A stretch of 64,000 nt of DNA from Paracoccaceae bacterium (GTDB lineage: Bacteria; Pseudomonadota; Alphaproteobacteria; Rhodobacterales; Rhodobacteraceae). Position 1 is the first letter of the stretch. The number at the start of each line of letters is the position of its first letter. The position numbers and the translations under genes were made by a program. The notes under the pieces were generated by a model that did no database searches, was not told where the DNA came from, and worked only from the letters and a program-made list of their open reading frames with translations. This document shows, one piece after another, positions 25,332 to 33,678 of the stretch. The DNA lies in NCBI GenBank assembly GCA_007692585.1, contig REBU01000059.1:62001-126000 (forward strand), in the 5' to 3' direction.

Positions 25332-25642
25332 ATAGTCCTCCAGTTGCTGGACTGCCTGCTGCGGGCAGCCTCTTGGGTTTTTGGGAGTTTCGCGTGATCA
25401 GAGTGTTGCACAGACCCCGCGCCCCATGGGGTCGAGTGGACTGCGACCATGTCAGGCTGTCAAGCATCAAAGCGCTTTGAGCGCATAACATCTGCTCTAA
25501 CCCTTATGAAATACTGATGTTTTTGCATATTCGCATGAGCGTTGGCGAGAGCCCCGTCGCATTGGGCAGAGTCCCGCGAACTCAAAACTGAAACCCGCAG
25601 CTCGGCGCGCGGTTCCATCGCGAAATTGCGAATCAGAAGAGA
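25332..25642. other. 311-bp intergenic region upstream of the TRAP genes
   Basis: No gene is visible. It holds the TRAP promoter candidate and a perfect palindrome (annotated separately), plus AT-rich sequence at 25490-25535. The remainder is the tail of the M20 hydrolase transcript, without an obvious terminator hairpin. Confidence 0.6.
25435..25480 (-). promoter_or_regulatory. Candidate TRAP promoter with an adjacent 14-bp palindrome
   Basis: TTGACA (25463-25458 on the minus strand) is a perfect -35; the -10 at 17-nt spacing (TCCACT, 25440-25435) is poor. Just upstream of the -35 lies the perfect palindrome TCAAAGCGCTTTGA (25467-25480), a position that suits an activator helping a weak promoter. 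Confidence 0.45.
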
Positions 25643-26803
25643 TCAGATCGGCAGGCGCGTTTCCGCGATACCCACGAACCAGCTGCAGCCAAAGGGGATG
25701 ATTTCATCATTGAAATCATATTGCGGATGGTGCAGCCCCGGCCCGTTGCCTGCGCCGAGCACGATATAGGCGCCGGGGCGTTCTTCCAGCATATAGGCGA
25801 AATCCTCGCCGCCCATGTTGAAGCCCGCATGCAGGCAGCGACCAGACACCGCCAGCGCCACGTCCCGCGCGAATTGGGTCGGGTCGTCATGGTTGACCAT
25901 GACCGGATAGCCCTCCATGAAATCGACCTCGGCCACGGCCCCGAAACTCTGCGCCGTACTGGTGGCGATGGTATGAAGCCGGTCCGCCGCCAGTTTGCGC
26001 AGCGCGGCGTCATGGGTGCGGATCGTGCCACGCAGCTCGACGCGCTGAGGAATGACGTTGAACGCCGTGCTGTCGCTTTGCACGCCACAGACGGACAGCA
26101 CAATGTTCTCGACCGGATCCGCGCTGCGGCTGGCCACCGATTGCAGCGCAAGGATCATATGGCTGGTCGCAACCACCGGATCAAAGGTCATATGCGGCTT
26201 GGCCGCATGGCCGCCGCGCCCCTCAATCGTGATGTGGAACTCGTCACAGGCGGCATAGAACGCGCCCGCGCGGATGTTGAATTCGCCCAAGGGGTGGCCG
26301 GGCCGGTTATGCATCGCATAGACCTCAGCGATATTGAACCGCTCCATCAGCCCTGCGTCGCACATCACCTTGGCCCCTGCCCCGCCTTCTTCGGCAGGCT
26401 GGAAGATCACCGCCACTGTGCCGTCAAAATTGCGCGTCTCGGCCAGATATTGCGCCGCGCCAAGCAGCATCGCGGTATGGCCGTCATGCCCGCAGGCATG
26501 CATCAGCCCGTGATGGATCGAGGCATAGGGCAGCCCCGTGGCCTCGGGGATCGGCAGCGCATCCATATCGGCGCGCAGCCCGATGACCCGGCCCGAGCGG
26601 GTCTTGCGCCCATGGATCAGCCCGACCACGCCCGTGACGCCGATCCCCTCGACCACCTGATCGCACCCAAAGGCGCGCAGTTTTTCAGCCACGATCCGCG
26701 CGGTGCGATGGCAGTCGAAACCCAGTTCGGGATGGGCATGAAAATCGCGCCGCCATTCGGTGATCTGCGGCAGGGTTTCGGCGAAACGGTTGCGAATGGG
26801 CAT
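25643..26803 (-). CDS. M20 family amidohydrolase (hippurate hydrolase / aminoacylase-like)
   Basis: A 386-aa metallo-hydrolase of the M20D group, which cleaves N-acyl amino acids such as hippurate or N-acetyl-amino acids. Visible motifs: RRDFHAHPELGFDCHRTA at the N-terminus, LRADMDALPI, MHACGHDGHTAMLLGAAQYL (metal ligands), FQPAEEGGAGAKVM (catalytic Glu pair) and GGEDFAYMLEERPGAY near the end. No signal peptide, so it is cytoplasmic. Substrate unknown. It lies upstream of the TRAP-TAXI genes on the same strand and downstream of scpB, separated by 67 nt. Confidence 0.93.
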   Translation of the reverse strand: MPIRNRFAETLPQITEWRRDFHAHPELGFDCHRTARIVAEKLRAFGCDQVVEGIGVTGVVGLIHGRKTRSGRVIGLRADMDALPIPEATGLPYASIHHGLMHACGHDGHTAMLLGAAQYLAETRNFDGTVAVIFQPAEEGGAGAKVMCDAGLMERFNIAEVYAMHNRPGHPLGEFNIRAGAFYAACDEFHITIEGRGGHAAKPHMTFDPVVATSHMILALQSVASRSADPVENIVLSVCGVQSDSTAFNVIPQRVELRGTIRTHDAALRKLAADRLHTIATSTAQSFGAVAEVDFMEGYPVMVNHDDPTQFARDVALAVSGRCLHAGFNMGGEDFAYMLEERPGAYIVLGAGNGPGLHHPQYDFNDEIIPFGCSWFVGIAETRLPI

Positions 26804-26870
26804 GGCGTTCCTGTCTGGCTGATGACGTGCAAGCTAGCCCCCTGCCGCGCGGACGACAAGACCTTGCCGA

Positions 26871-27521
26871 TCAATCCTCGAACAGCTCCGACTGGCCCGA
26901 GCGCGGGCTGTCATCCTCGTCATCCTCCTCAGGCGCAGGCGCACCGGGCATGGCGCGGGCGTCCAGAAGCCCCGCTTCGCGCAATTCCTTCAGCCCCGGC
27001 AGATCCCGCGCGCTTTCCAGCCCGAAATGATCAAGAAATTCCTCGGTCACCACGAAGGTCACAGGCCGCCCCGGCGTCATGCGCCGCCGCCCCAGCCGGA
27101 TCCAGTCCATTTCCAGCAGCTGATCAATCGTGCCGCGCGACACAGCCACGCCGCGGATTTCTTCGATCTCGGCGCGGGTGGCGGGCTGGTGATAGGCGAT
27201 GATCGCCAACGTTTCGATCGCCGCGCGCGACAGCTTGCGTGTCTCCACACGTTCGGTCTGCATCAGCCAGCCCAGATCCGGCGCCGTGCGAAAGGCCCAG
27301 CCGTCCCCGACCCGTCCCAGCGTCACGCCCCGCCCCTGATAGCGCGTGCGCAGATGCACAAGCGCTTCGGCGGCATCGCAGCCCGCAGGCAGCCGCGCGC
27401 TGATCTGCGCCAGGGTTTGCGGCTCCGCACTGGCAAAGAGGATCGCCTCGATCATGCGCTCCTGCTCGGCCATGGGCGGCGCGGGAAACAGGCTTTGCGG
27501 GGGCGTGACAGGTTTATCCAT
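26871..27521 (-). CDS. scpB: Segregation and condensation protein B
   Basis: A 216-aa protein with two winged-helix domains, partner of ScpA and SMC in the chromosome condensation complex. Motifs include RMIEAILFASAEPQTLAQIS, TLAIIAYHQPATRAEIEEIRGV and VTFVVTEEFLDHFGLESARDLPGL. The C-terminus is acidic (EEDDEDDS). The frame allows a GTG start at 27530 that overlaps the scpA stop by 4 nt (GTGA); I chose the ATG at 27521 but either could be used. It is coupled to scpA as usual. Confidence 0.94.
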   Translation of the reverse strand: MDKPVTPPQSLFPAPPMAEQERMIEAILFASAEPQTLAQISARLPAGCDAAEALVHLRTRYQGRGVTLGRVGDGWAFRTAPDLGWLMQTERVETRKLSRAAIETLAIIAYHQPATRAEIEEIRGVAVSRGTIDQLLEMDWIRLGRRRMTPGRPVTFVVTEEFLDHFGLESARDLPGLKELREAGLLDARAMPGAPAPEEDDEDDSPRSGQSELFED

Positions 27522-27526
27522 GCGCC

Positions 27527-28309
27527 TCACTGCCCGGATTTGCGGCGCAGATGCAAGGGGGCGAAGGTGTCGGACTGGCGCAGTTCGATCTGGCCTTGTT
27601 TCGCCAGTTCCAACGTCGCGGCAAAGGTCGAGGCGATGGCCGAACGTTGCCTTGCAGGCACACCCCGCCAGCCTTCGGGCAGCCAGGCTTGCAGGCTGGT
27701 CCAGTCGCTCGCCCCCGGCACCAGCGCCGAAAGCCGTGCGAGCGCGGCCTCATAGGGATAAATGTCAGAGCGATCAAACGCATAGGGGCGGAAATCATCG
27801 CGCGTGCGCAGCCGCGCATAGGCGCGCATCAGGTCGATCAGGCTCGCCTCGAACCGGGTCTTGCGCGACACGGCCAGCGCTTCGGGCGCGCCGCGCGCAA
27901 AGAAATCACGGCCCTTCTGGTCGCGCCCCATCAGCCGCGCGGCCACGTCGCGCATGGCCTGCAAGCGCTCCAGCTGCCAGGCCAGATGCGCGGCCAGTTC
28001 CTCGCCCGATGGCCCCTCCTCGGTCGGATCGGGCGGCAGCAGCAGGCGCGATTTCAGGAAGGCCAGCCAGGCGGCCATGACCAGATAATCCGCCGCCAAT
28101 TCGATGCGCAGGGAGCGGGCGCGCTCGATGAAGCCCAGATATTGCTCGGCCAGATCCAGCACGGAAATGCGGCGCAGATCAACTTTCTGGGTCCGCGAGA
28201 GGGTCAGCAACAGATCAAGCGGGCCCTCGAACCCGTCCACATCGACAATCAGCGCCTCGGCCTCGCGCCGGGCGATGATGCTGTCCTGTGTGTCCCAGTC
28301 CTCCGACAT
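27527..28309 (-). CDS. scpA: Segregation and condensation protein A
   Basis: A 260-aa kleisin. The N-terminal domain VDGFEGPLDLLLTLSRTQKV (about residues 23-42) is the signature that binds the SMC head-neck, and the central part RIELAADYLVMAAWLAFLKS binds ScpB; the C-terminal winged helix includes STFAATLELAKQGQIELRQ. With ScpB and SMC it compacts newly replicated origins. The ATG at 28309 fits the family; the longer open frame upstream reads into the ribE tail. The nagZ gene that often precedes scpA in this order is absent. Confidence 0.94.
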   Translation of the reverse strand: MSEDWDTQDSIIARREAEALIVDVDGFEGPLDLLLTLSRTQKVDLRRISVLDLAEQYLGFIERARSLRIELAADYLVMAAWLAFLKSRLLLPPDPTEEGPSGEELAAHLAWQLERLQAMRDVAARLMGRDQKGRDFFARGAPEALAVSRKTRFEASLIDLMRAYARLRTRDDFRPYAFDRSDIYPYEAALARLSALVPGASDWTSLQAWLPEGWRGVPARQRSAIASTFAATLELAKQGQIELRQSDTFAPLHLRRKSGQ

Positions 28310-28365
28310 CCGCGTGCGCGCCCCGTCATATTTCCCAGAGCATAACCGCCCGCGCCGGTGGCTGT

Positions 28366-28959
28366 CTACATCCGCTCCCAGTCGCGCAGCCGCGCGACAT
28401 AGCGCGCCAGCGTGTCGATCTCGAGATTGATGCGGTCGCCAAGCTTGGTGTCGCCCCAATTCGTCACGGTCTTGGTATGCGGGATCAGATTCACGCCAAA
28501 CTCCGCGCCCTCGACCTCGTTTACGGTCAGCGACGTGCCATTCAGCGCAACCGAGCCTTTGGGCGCGATGAACCCGGCCAGAGCCTTGGGCGCGCGAAAC
28601 CGCATGCGTGTGCTGTCGCCTTCATCGCGCAGCCCCACGACTTCGGCCACCCCGTCGACATGGCCCGAGACGATATGCCCGCCCATCTCGTCGCCAAGAC
28701 GCAGCGCGCGCTCCAGATTGACGCGCTGCCCCAGCTGCCAGTCGCCCAGATTGGTCTTGGCGACAGTCTCGGCAGAAACCTGCACCTCGTACCAGTCCGG
28801 CCCCAGCGCCACGACTGTCAGGCAGACCCCGTCAGACGCAATCGACGCGCCAAGATCGATCGCGCCGGTGTCATAGCGCGTGGCGATGCGCGCACGCAGA
28901 TCCCCCTCCTGCGTCAGCGCGCGGATTTCGCCGATATCGGTGATGATGCCTGTAAACAT
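28366..28959 (-). CDS. ribE: Riboflavin synthase, alpha chain
   Basis: A 197-aa enzyme that dismutates two 6,7-dimethyl-8-ribityllumazine molecules to riboflavin. Two internally homologous lumazine-binding barrels are seen: MFTGIITDIGEI...SIASDGVCLTVV and GHIVSGHVDGVAEV...SVALNGTSLTVNEV. The start is fixed by MFTGI and AAAGGAG just upstream. The other rib genes are not in the window. No FMN riboswitch is seen in the upstream 177 nt. It lies 56 nt upstream of scpA on the same strand. Confidence 0.96.
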   Translation of the reverse strand: MFTGIITDIGEIRALTQEGDLRARIATRYDTGAIDLGASIASDGVCLTVVALGPDWYEVQVSAETVAKTNLGDWQLGQRVNLERALRLGDEMGGHIVSGHVDGVAEVVGLRDEGDSTRMRFRAPKALAGFIAPKGSVALNGTSLTVNEVEGAEFGVNLIPHTKTVTNWGDTKLGDRINLEIDTLARYVARLRDWERM

Positions 28960-29076
28960 GCGCGCTCCTTTTGCTTGCTGTGACCCTGCAGCTAACGCCC
29001 TGATGCGCCCTTGGCAAGCGCGCCACAGTCTTGCCCGTTTTATTGTGTAAAACTCTATCCGAGGTCCACGATTGCG

Positions 29077-29105
29077 TTTACCTTTCGTGATAAGAGCAGT
29101 GCTAT
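29077..29105 (+). promoter_or_regulatory. Candidate promoter of the capsule export genes
   Basis: TTTACC (29077-29082) and TGCTAT (29100-29105) are 17 nt apart, 32 nt before the kpsS-like start codon, in an AT-richer patch than the surrounding DNA. Confidence 0.35.
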
Positions 29106-29136
29106 TCTTGCCGATAGCCAAAGAAAAGGCGCGAAA

Positions 29137-30426
29137 ATGCGCGACGTGACGGAGAACAGACGCTTCCTGTTTCTGCAGGGGCCGCATGGGTGGTTTTTCA
29201 ACCGCCTCGCACGGGGGCTGCGCGCCGCCGGGGCGGATGTCTGGCGCGTGGGCTTCAATCAGGGCGATGCGCTCTTCTGGCGCGACAAGACGCGCTACAT
29301 CCCGTTCACCGACCGGCTGGAAGACTGGCCCGACCAGTTTCGCGCTCTGGTTGCGCAGCACGCGATCACCGATATCGCGCTTTATGGCGATGTGCGCCCC
29401 ATTCATGCCCGCGCGATCGAGATTGCCCGCGAGCTGGGCCTGACCATCCATGTCTTCGAGGAAGGCTATCTGCGCCCCTATTGGGTCACCTATGAACGCG
29501 ACGGTGCGAACGGGCATTCACGCCTGATGCAGCTCGACCTGCCCGAAATGCGCCGCGCGCTGGAAAAATACGACCTCGAACTCCCCGACCCGCCGGCGCA
29601 TTGGGGCGATATGCGCCAGCATATCTTCTACGGCGCGGTCTATCATTTCTGCGTCATGGCGCTGAACTTGCGCTACCGGAATTTCCGCCCCCATCGCGAC
29701 CTGACTGTGGGGCAGGAATTCAAGCTCTATCTCAAACGCCTGTGGCTGATGCCGCTGCATTCGCTGGAACGTCGGGTCGCGACCTGGCGCGTGCGCAATG
29801 GCGGCTTTCCGTATCATCTGGTGCTCTTGCAACTGGAACATGATTCCAGCTTCCGCGCGCATAGCCCGTTCAAATCGCAGACGGAATTTCTGATGCAGGT
29901 CTTTGACGGTTTCGCAAAAGGCGCGCCGCGTCATCATCATCTGGTGATCAAGGCGCATCCGCTGGAAGATGGCCGCGCGCCCATCCGCATGACGATCCGC
30001 GCCCTGATCCGCGCGCATGGGCTGGAAGGGCGGGTGCATTTCCTGCGCGGCGGCAAGCTCGCGCGACTGCTCAATCACGCGCGCTCGGCCGTCACGGTCA
30101 ATTCCACCGCTGCGCAACAGGTGCTCTGGCGCGGCATGCCGCTGCGCATCTTCGGGCGCGCGGTCTATGACAAACCCGAATTCGTCTCGACCCAACCCAT
30201 CGACAGGTTTTTCGCCAAACCGGACCGGCCTGACGCGCGGGCTTACCGCGATTATCGCCACTTCCTGCTCGAAACCTCACAAGTGCCGGGGGGGTATTAT
30301 TCGATGGGCGGACGCAGACAACTGATGCGGCATCTTGTCGACCTGATGCTGGCCCCAGACGATCCCTACACCGCCCTGATCCGCGGCGACGCGGCACCAA
30401 GGCAACAGTTGCGCATGGTGCGCTAG
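29137..30426 (+). CDS. Capsule polysaccharide biosynthesis/export protein, KpsS-like
   Basis: A 429-aa protein of the Capsule_synth family (KpsS/KpsC type, GT99/GT107-like). It begins ENRRFLFLQGPHGWFFNRLA, contains FEEGYLRPYWVTYERDG (the acidic EEGYLRP motif), LVIKAHPLEDGRAP and the later AVTVNSTAAQQVLWRGMPLR, which match KpsS proteins that start the poly-Kdo linker on phosphatidylglycerol in group 2 capsules. The start at 29137 has AAAGG. The first of three capsule genes; kpsM, kpsT and kpsE are not in view, so the ABC exporter must be elsewhere if present. Confidence 0.88.
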   Translation: MRDVTENRRFLFLQGPHGWFFNRLARGLRAAGADVWRVGFNQGDALFWRDKTRYIPFTDRLEDWPDQFRALVAQHAITDIALYGDVRPIHARAIEIARELGLTIHVFEEGYLRPYWVTYERDGANGHSRLMQLDLPEMRRALEKYDLELPDPPAHWGDMRQHIFYGAVYHFCVMALNLRYRNFRPHRDLTVGQEFKLYLKRLWLMPLHSLERRVATWRVRNGGFPYHLVLLQLEHDSSFRAHSPFKSQTEFLMQVFDGFAKGAPRHHHLVIKAHPLEDGRAPIRMTIRALIRAHGLEGRVHFLRGGKLARLLNHARSAVTVNSTAAQQVLWRGMPLRIFGRAVYDKPEFVSTQPIDRFFAKPDRPDARAYRDYRHFLLETSQVPGGYYSMGGRRQLMRHLVDLMLAPDDPYTALIRGDAAPRQQLRMVR

Positions 30427-30518
30427 ACCCTAACCTCATTCAGCTCTTGGCGTTTTCGCGTCAAAGCTGTATGATCACGATAAAAATAGAGGCATGCCCT
30501 TTAACAGGAGCCCGAGCA

Positions 30519-31658
30519 GTGTTTAAGACCACCCTTTCCATGGGCCGCCGTGCGGCCCTCATCATTGCCGTTGGCGCATTGGCATCTTGCGCCGTCTCCC
30601 GCGACGGCCCGACGAAACGCGAAATCTTCGAGGGCTCGGTGATGCGCTCGGGCGATGCGCATGTCGTCATGGTGAACAAGCGCGTCAGCCATGCCGCGAA
30701 CCGCCCCGAAGCGCTGGGCTTCAGCCATGCGTTGCGCTCGGGCGCGCTGATGGGCACGGATACGATCCGTCCCGGCGATATCATCCGCCTGAATGTCTAT
30801 GAAAACGTCCCCGAAGGTCTGTTGGCCCCCGCTGGCACCAATAACGCGCTGGTCGAGGAATTGCAGGTCGATGATTCCGGCTTCATCTTCGTGCCCTATG
30901 CCGGCCGCATCCGCGCCGCCGGAAACACGCCCGACGGGTTGCGCCGCATCCTGACACGTTCGCTCGATGAACAGACACCAGATCCGCAAGTGGTCGTATC
31001 GCGCGAATTGGGCGATGGCGCGAGTGTTTCTGTCACCGGCGGCGTGAACGCGCAGGGCGTCTATCCGCTTAACCGGGCCACGAACCGGCTCAGCTCCATG
31101 GTCGCAACCGCAGGCGGCATCGCCATCCCGCTGGAAACCGCGCAGGTCATGGTCACGCGCGGCAACCGTCAGGACAAGGCCTGGCTGCAGGATATCTTCT
31201 CCAACCCGTCGCTCGATATCGCCATGCGCCCTGGCGACCGCATTCTGGTGCGTGAGGACCAGCGCGCTTTCTCCGTGCTCGGCTCCACCGGCAGCACCAA
31301 TCGCATGACTTTTGATACGCGCCAGATCTCGGCGATTGACGCGCTGGCCATGGTCGGCGGGCTAGATCCGCTGCGCGCCGACCCCACAGGCGTCTTCATC
31401 TTCCGCGATGAAGTGCCCGAAGTGGCGACCGAAATCCTCGGCATCGGCCAGTTCGTGACCGATGTGCGCTTCGTCTATGTGCTGGATCTGACAGCCCCCA
31501 CAGGCATGTTCAACGCGCGCGATTTCAAGATCCGCGACGGCGACACGATCTTCGTCACTGAGGCCGCCGCCAGCCGCTGGGCGCGCCAGATCGCCTCGCT
31601 CACGGGCAGTCTCTCGGCGGGCGCAACCCTGCGCACCCTTGCGCGTGGCAGCGACTGA
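30519..31658 (+). CDS. Outer-membrane polysaccharide export lipoprotein (Wza/KpsD-like)
   Basis: A 379-aa protein with a lipoprotein signal: hydrophobic residues about 11-23 end in the lipobox LASC, so the mature chain is lipidated at Cys. A Poly_export domain follows (TIRPGDIIRLNVYENVPEGL) and SLBB-type beta-grasp repeats (VSVTGGVNAQGVYPLNRATN, SVLGSTGSTNRMTFDTRQIS). Such proteins form the outer-membrane channel for capsule or exopolysaccharide. The GTG at 30519 with AGGAG upstream is the best start; ATG at 30540 would shorten the signal. It sits between kpsS-like and kpsC-like genes on one strand. Confidence 0.88.
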   Translation: MFKTTLSMGRRAALIIAVGALASCAVSRDGPTKREIFEGSVMRSGDAHVVMVNKRVSHAANRPEALGFSHALRSGALMGTDTIRPGDIIRLNVYENVPEGLLAPAGTNNALVEELQVDDSGFIFVPYAGRIRAAGNTPDGLRRILTRSLDEQTPDPQVVVSRELGDGASVSVTGGVNAQGVYPLNRATNRLSSMVATAGGIAIPLETAQVMVTRGNRQDKAWLQDIFSNPSLDIAMRPGDRILVREDQRAFSVLGSTGSTNRMTFDTRQISAIDALAMVGGLDPLRADPTGVFIFRDEVPEVATEILGIGQFVTDVRFVYVLDLTAPTGMFNARDFKIRDGDTIFVTEAAASRWARQIASLTGSLSAGATLRTLARGSD

Positions 31659-31666
31659 GCCAACAG

Positions 31667-33673
31667 GTGACCCAAGCGCCCCAAGGCCCGGTACACGCTT
31701 ACAATGGCGGGTTTTTGGGCCTTGGCGCGCAGCCACGCCGCATCCGCCGGATCATGGCCCTCAGCGGGCTTCCCCTGCGCACAGGTTGGCCCGGCGCGCA
31801 GGGACAGATCGCGGTCTGGGGCCATAGCGCCGCTGCGGCGCGCGGGGCCTGGGTCGCGCGCCAGACAGGCGCCCGCCTGATCCGGCTGGAAGATGCCTTT
31901 CTGCGCTCGCTCTTTCCCGGTCGCGCGGGTGAGCCGCCGCTGGGGCTGCTCATCGATCACACGGGCGTGCATTATGACCCTTCCTGCCCGTCCGATCTCG
32001 AAACGCTGCTCGCCACGCATCCTTTCGATGATCACGCACTGATCGCGCAAGCCCATCAAGGCATGGCGCGCTTCAAACAGGGGCAATTCTGCAAATATGC
32101 AGGCTTCGATCCCGATATTGCGCCGCCCGCGCCGGGCTATGTGCTGGTCATCGATCAGGTGCGCGGCGATGCCTCGCTGCGCCATGGCGGCCTCGATGGT
32201 CCGCTGTCCGACCACCTCTTTCGCGACATGCTGGTGCAGGCGCAGCTCGATTTCCCCGGTGCGCGGGTCGTGATCCGCACGCATCCCGAAACCATGGACG
32301 GCCACCGCACGGGTCATTTCTCGCAGGCCGATGTCACCGGCGATCATATCACGCTGAGCACTGCGCCAGTATCCCCCTGGGAACTGCTGGAAGGCGCAAT
32401 CGCAGTCTATACCGTGTCCTCGCAACTTGGGTTTGAGGCGATTTTCGCGGGCCATCGCCCCCGCGTCTGGGGGCTGCCATTCTATGCCGGATGGGGCCTG
32501 AGCGACGATCAGACCCCCCATCCGCGTCGCCGCCGCAAACTGACCCGCGCGCAGCTTTTCGCCGGCGCGATGCTGCTCTATCCGCGCTGGTATGATCCCT
32601 GCCGCGATGCGCTGTGCAGCTTTGACGAGATGCTCGATCACCTGGAGGCGCTGCGCCGCGCCTGGCGCGAGGATCGCCACGGCTATGCGGCGGTGAACAT
32701 GCGGCTGTGGAAGCGCCCGCATCTGCAGGCGTTTTTCGGACGCTGGCAGCGGCTGCATTTCACCCGAACCCCCGATCCCGCGCGGCCTAATCTGATCTGG
32801 GGCACGGCCCCCGCGCCGCCAGATCTGCCGGTCACGCGCGTCGAGGATGGGTTCTTGCGCTCGCGCGGCCTCGGGGCGGAACTGACCCCGCCTTTGTCGC
32901 TGATCACCGATGATCAGGGGATTTACTTCGACCCCAGCCAGCCCTCGCGGCTGGAGATGATCCTGTCAGCCCCCCTGCCCGCAGGCGCCGAGACGCGCGC
33001 TGCGCGCTTGCGCCAGATGATCCGCAAGGCGGGGCTGAGCAAGTATAATCTCGGCGGCGCGTCCCCTGATCTGCCGCAGGGCCATCGCATCCTTGTTCCC
33101 GGTCAGGTCGAAGATGACGCCTCGATCCGTCTCGGCACTCGCCGCGTGAGCACCAATCTTGCGCTTCTGCAGGACTGCCGCGCGCAGAACCCCAAGGCCG
33201 TGATCCTCTACAAACCGCATCCCGATGTCGAGGCGGGACTGCGCCCCGGTGCCATCCCCGACGCGGACGCCTTGCGCTACGCCGATATGCTGCTGGCGGA
33301 CACAGATGCCGCGCAGCTTCTGACGCAGGTGCAGGAGGTCTGGACCATGACCTCAACCCTCGGCTTCGAGGCGCTGTTGCGTGATGTGCCGGTCACAACC
33401 CTCGGCGCGCCCTTCTATGCTGGGTGGGGCCTGACCCGCGATCTGGGCGATATCCCCGAACGCCGCCGCGCGCGCCCCAGTCTCGACGCGTTCCTCTACG
33501 CAACGCTGATCGCCTATCCGCGCTATCTCGATCCGGTCACAAGTCTGCCCTGCCCGCCAGAGATCGCGGCCCTGCGTCTGGCGCAAGGCCACACCCCCAA
33601 ACCGCCCCATCTGCGCGCCCTTGCAAAACTGCAAGGGCTGTTCGCCGCCACGCCGCAGATCTGGCGGCGCTGA
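31667..33673 (+). CDS. Capsular polysaccharide beta-Kdo transferase, KpsC-like (two tandem domains)
   Basis: A 668-aa protein made of two homologous halves, as in KpsC. Each half has the pattern ED(A/G)FLRS, a short ITDDQGIYFDPSQPSRLE-type segment (residues about 75-105 and 400-430), KPHPDVEAG or RTHPETMDG, and LGFEA(I/L)...PFYAGWGLT. KpsC extends the Kdo linker that anchors group 2 capsules. The GTG at 31667, 8 nt after the preceding gene, is used because the first repeat (YNGGFLGLGAQ) begins within 15 residues. It ends only 5 nt from the convergent rnj stop. Confidence 0.9.
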   Translation: MTQAPQGPVHAYNGGFLGLGAQPRRIRRIMALSGLPLRTGWPGAQGQIAVWGHSAAAARGAWVARQTGARLIRLEDAFLRSLFPGRAGEPPLGLLIDHTGVHYDPSCPSDLETLLATHPFDDHALIAQAHQGMARFKQGQFCKYAGFDPDIAPPAPGYVLVIDQVRGDASLRHGGLDGPLSDHLFRDMLVQAQLDFPGARVVIRTHPETMDGHRTGHFSQADVTGDHITLSTAPVSPWELLEGAIAVYTVSSQLGFEAIFAGHRPRVWGLPFYAGWGLSDDQTPHPRRRRKLTRAQLFAGAMLLYPRWYDPCRDALCSFDEMLDHLEALRRAWREDRHGYAAVNMRLWKRPHLQAFFGRWQRLHFTRTPDPARPNLIWGTAPAPPDLPVTRVEDGFLRSRGLGAELTPPLSLITDDQGIYFDPSQPSRLEMILSAPLPAGAETRAARLRQMIRKAGLSKYNLGGASPDLPQGHRILVPGQVEDDASIRLGTRRVSTNLALLQDCRAQNPKAVILYKPHPDVEAGLRPGAIPDADALRYADMLLADTDAAQLLTQVQEVWTMTSTLGFEALLRDVPVTTLGAPFYAGWGLTRDLGDIPERRRARPSLDAFLYATLIAYPRYLDPVTSLPCPPEIAALRLAQGHTPKPPHLRALAKLQGLFAATPQIWRR

Positions 33674-33678
33674 GCGGA

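Noticed and set aside
28960-29136. FMN riboswitch upstream of riboflavin synthase
   Set aside because: No conserved RFN-element core is visible in the gap upstream of ribE.
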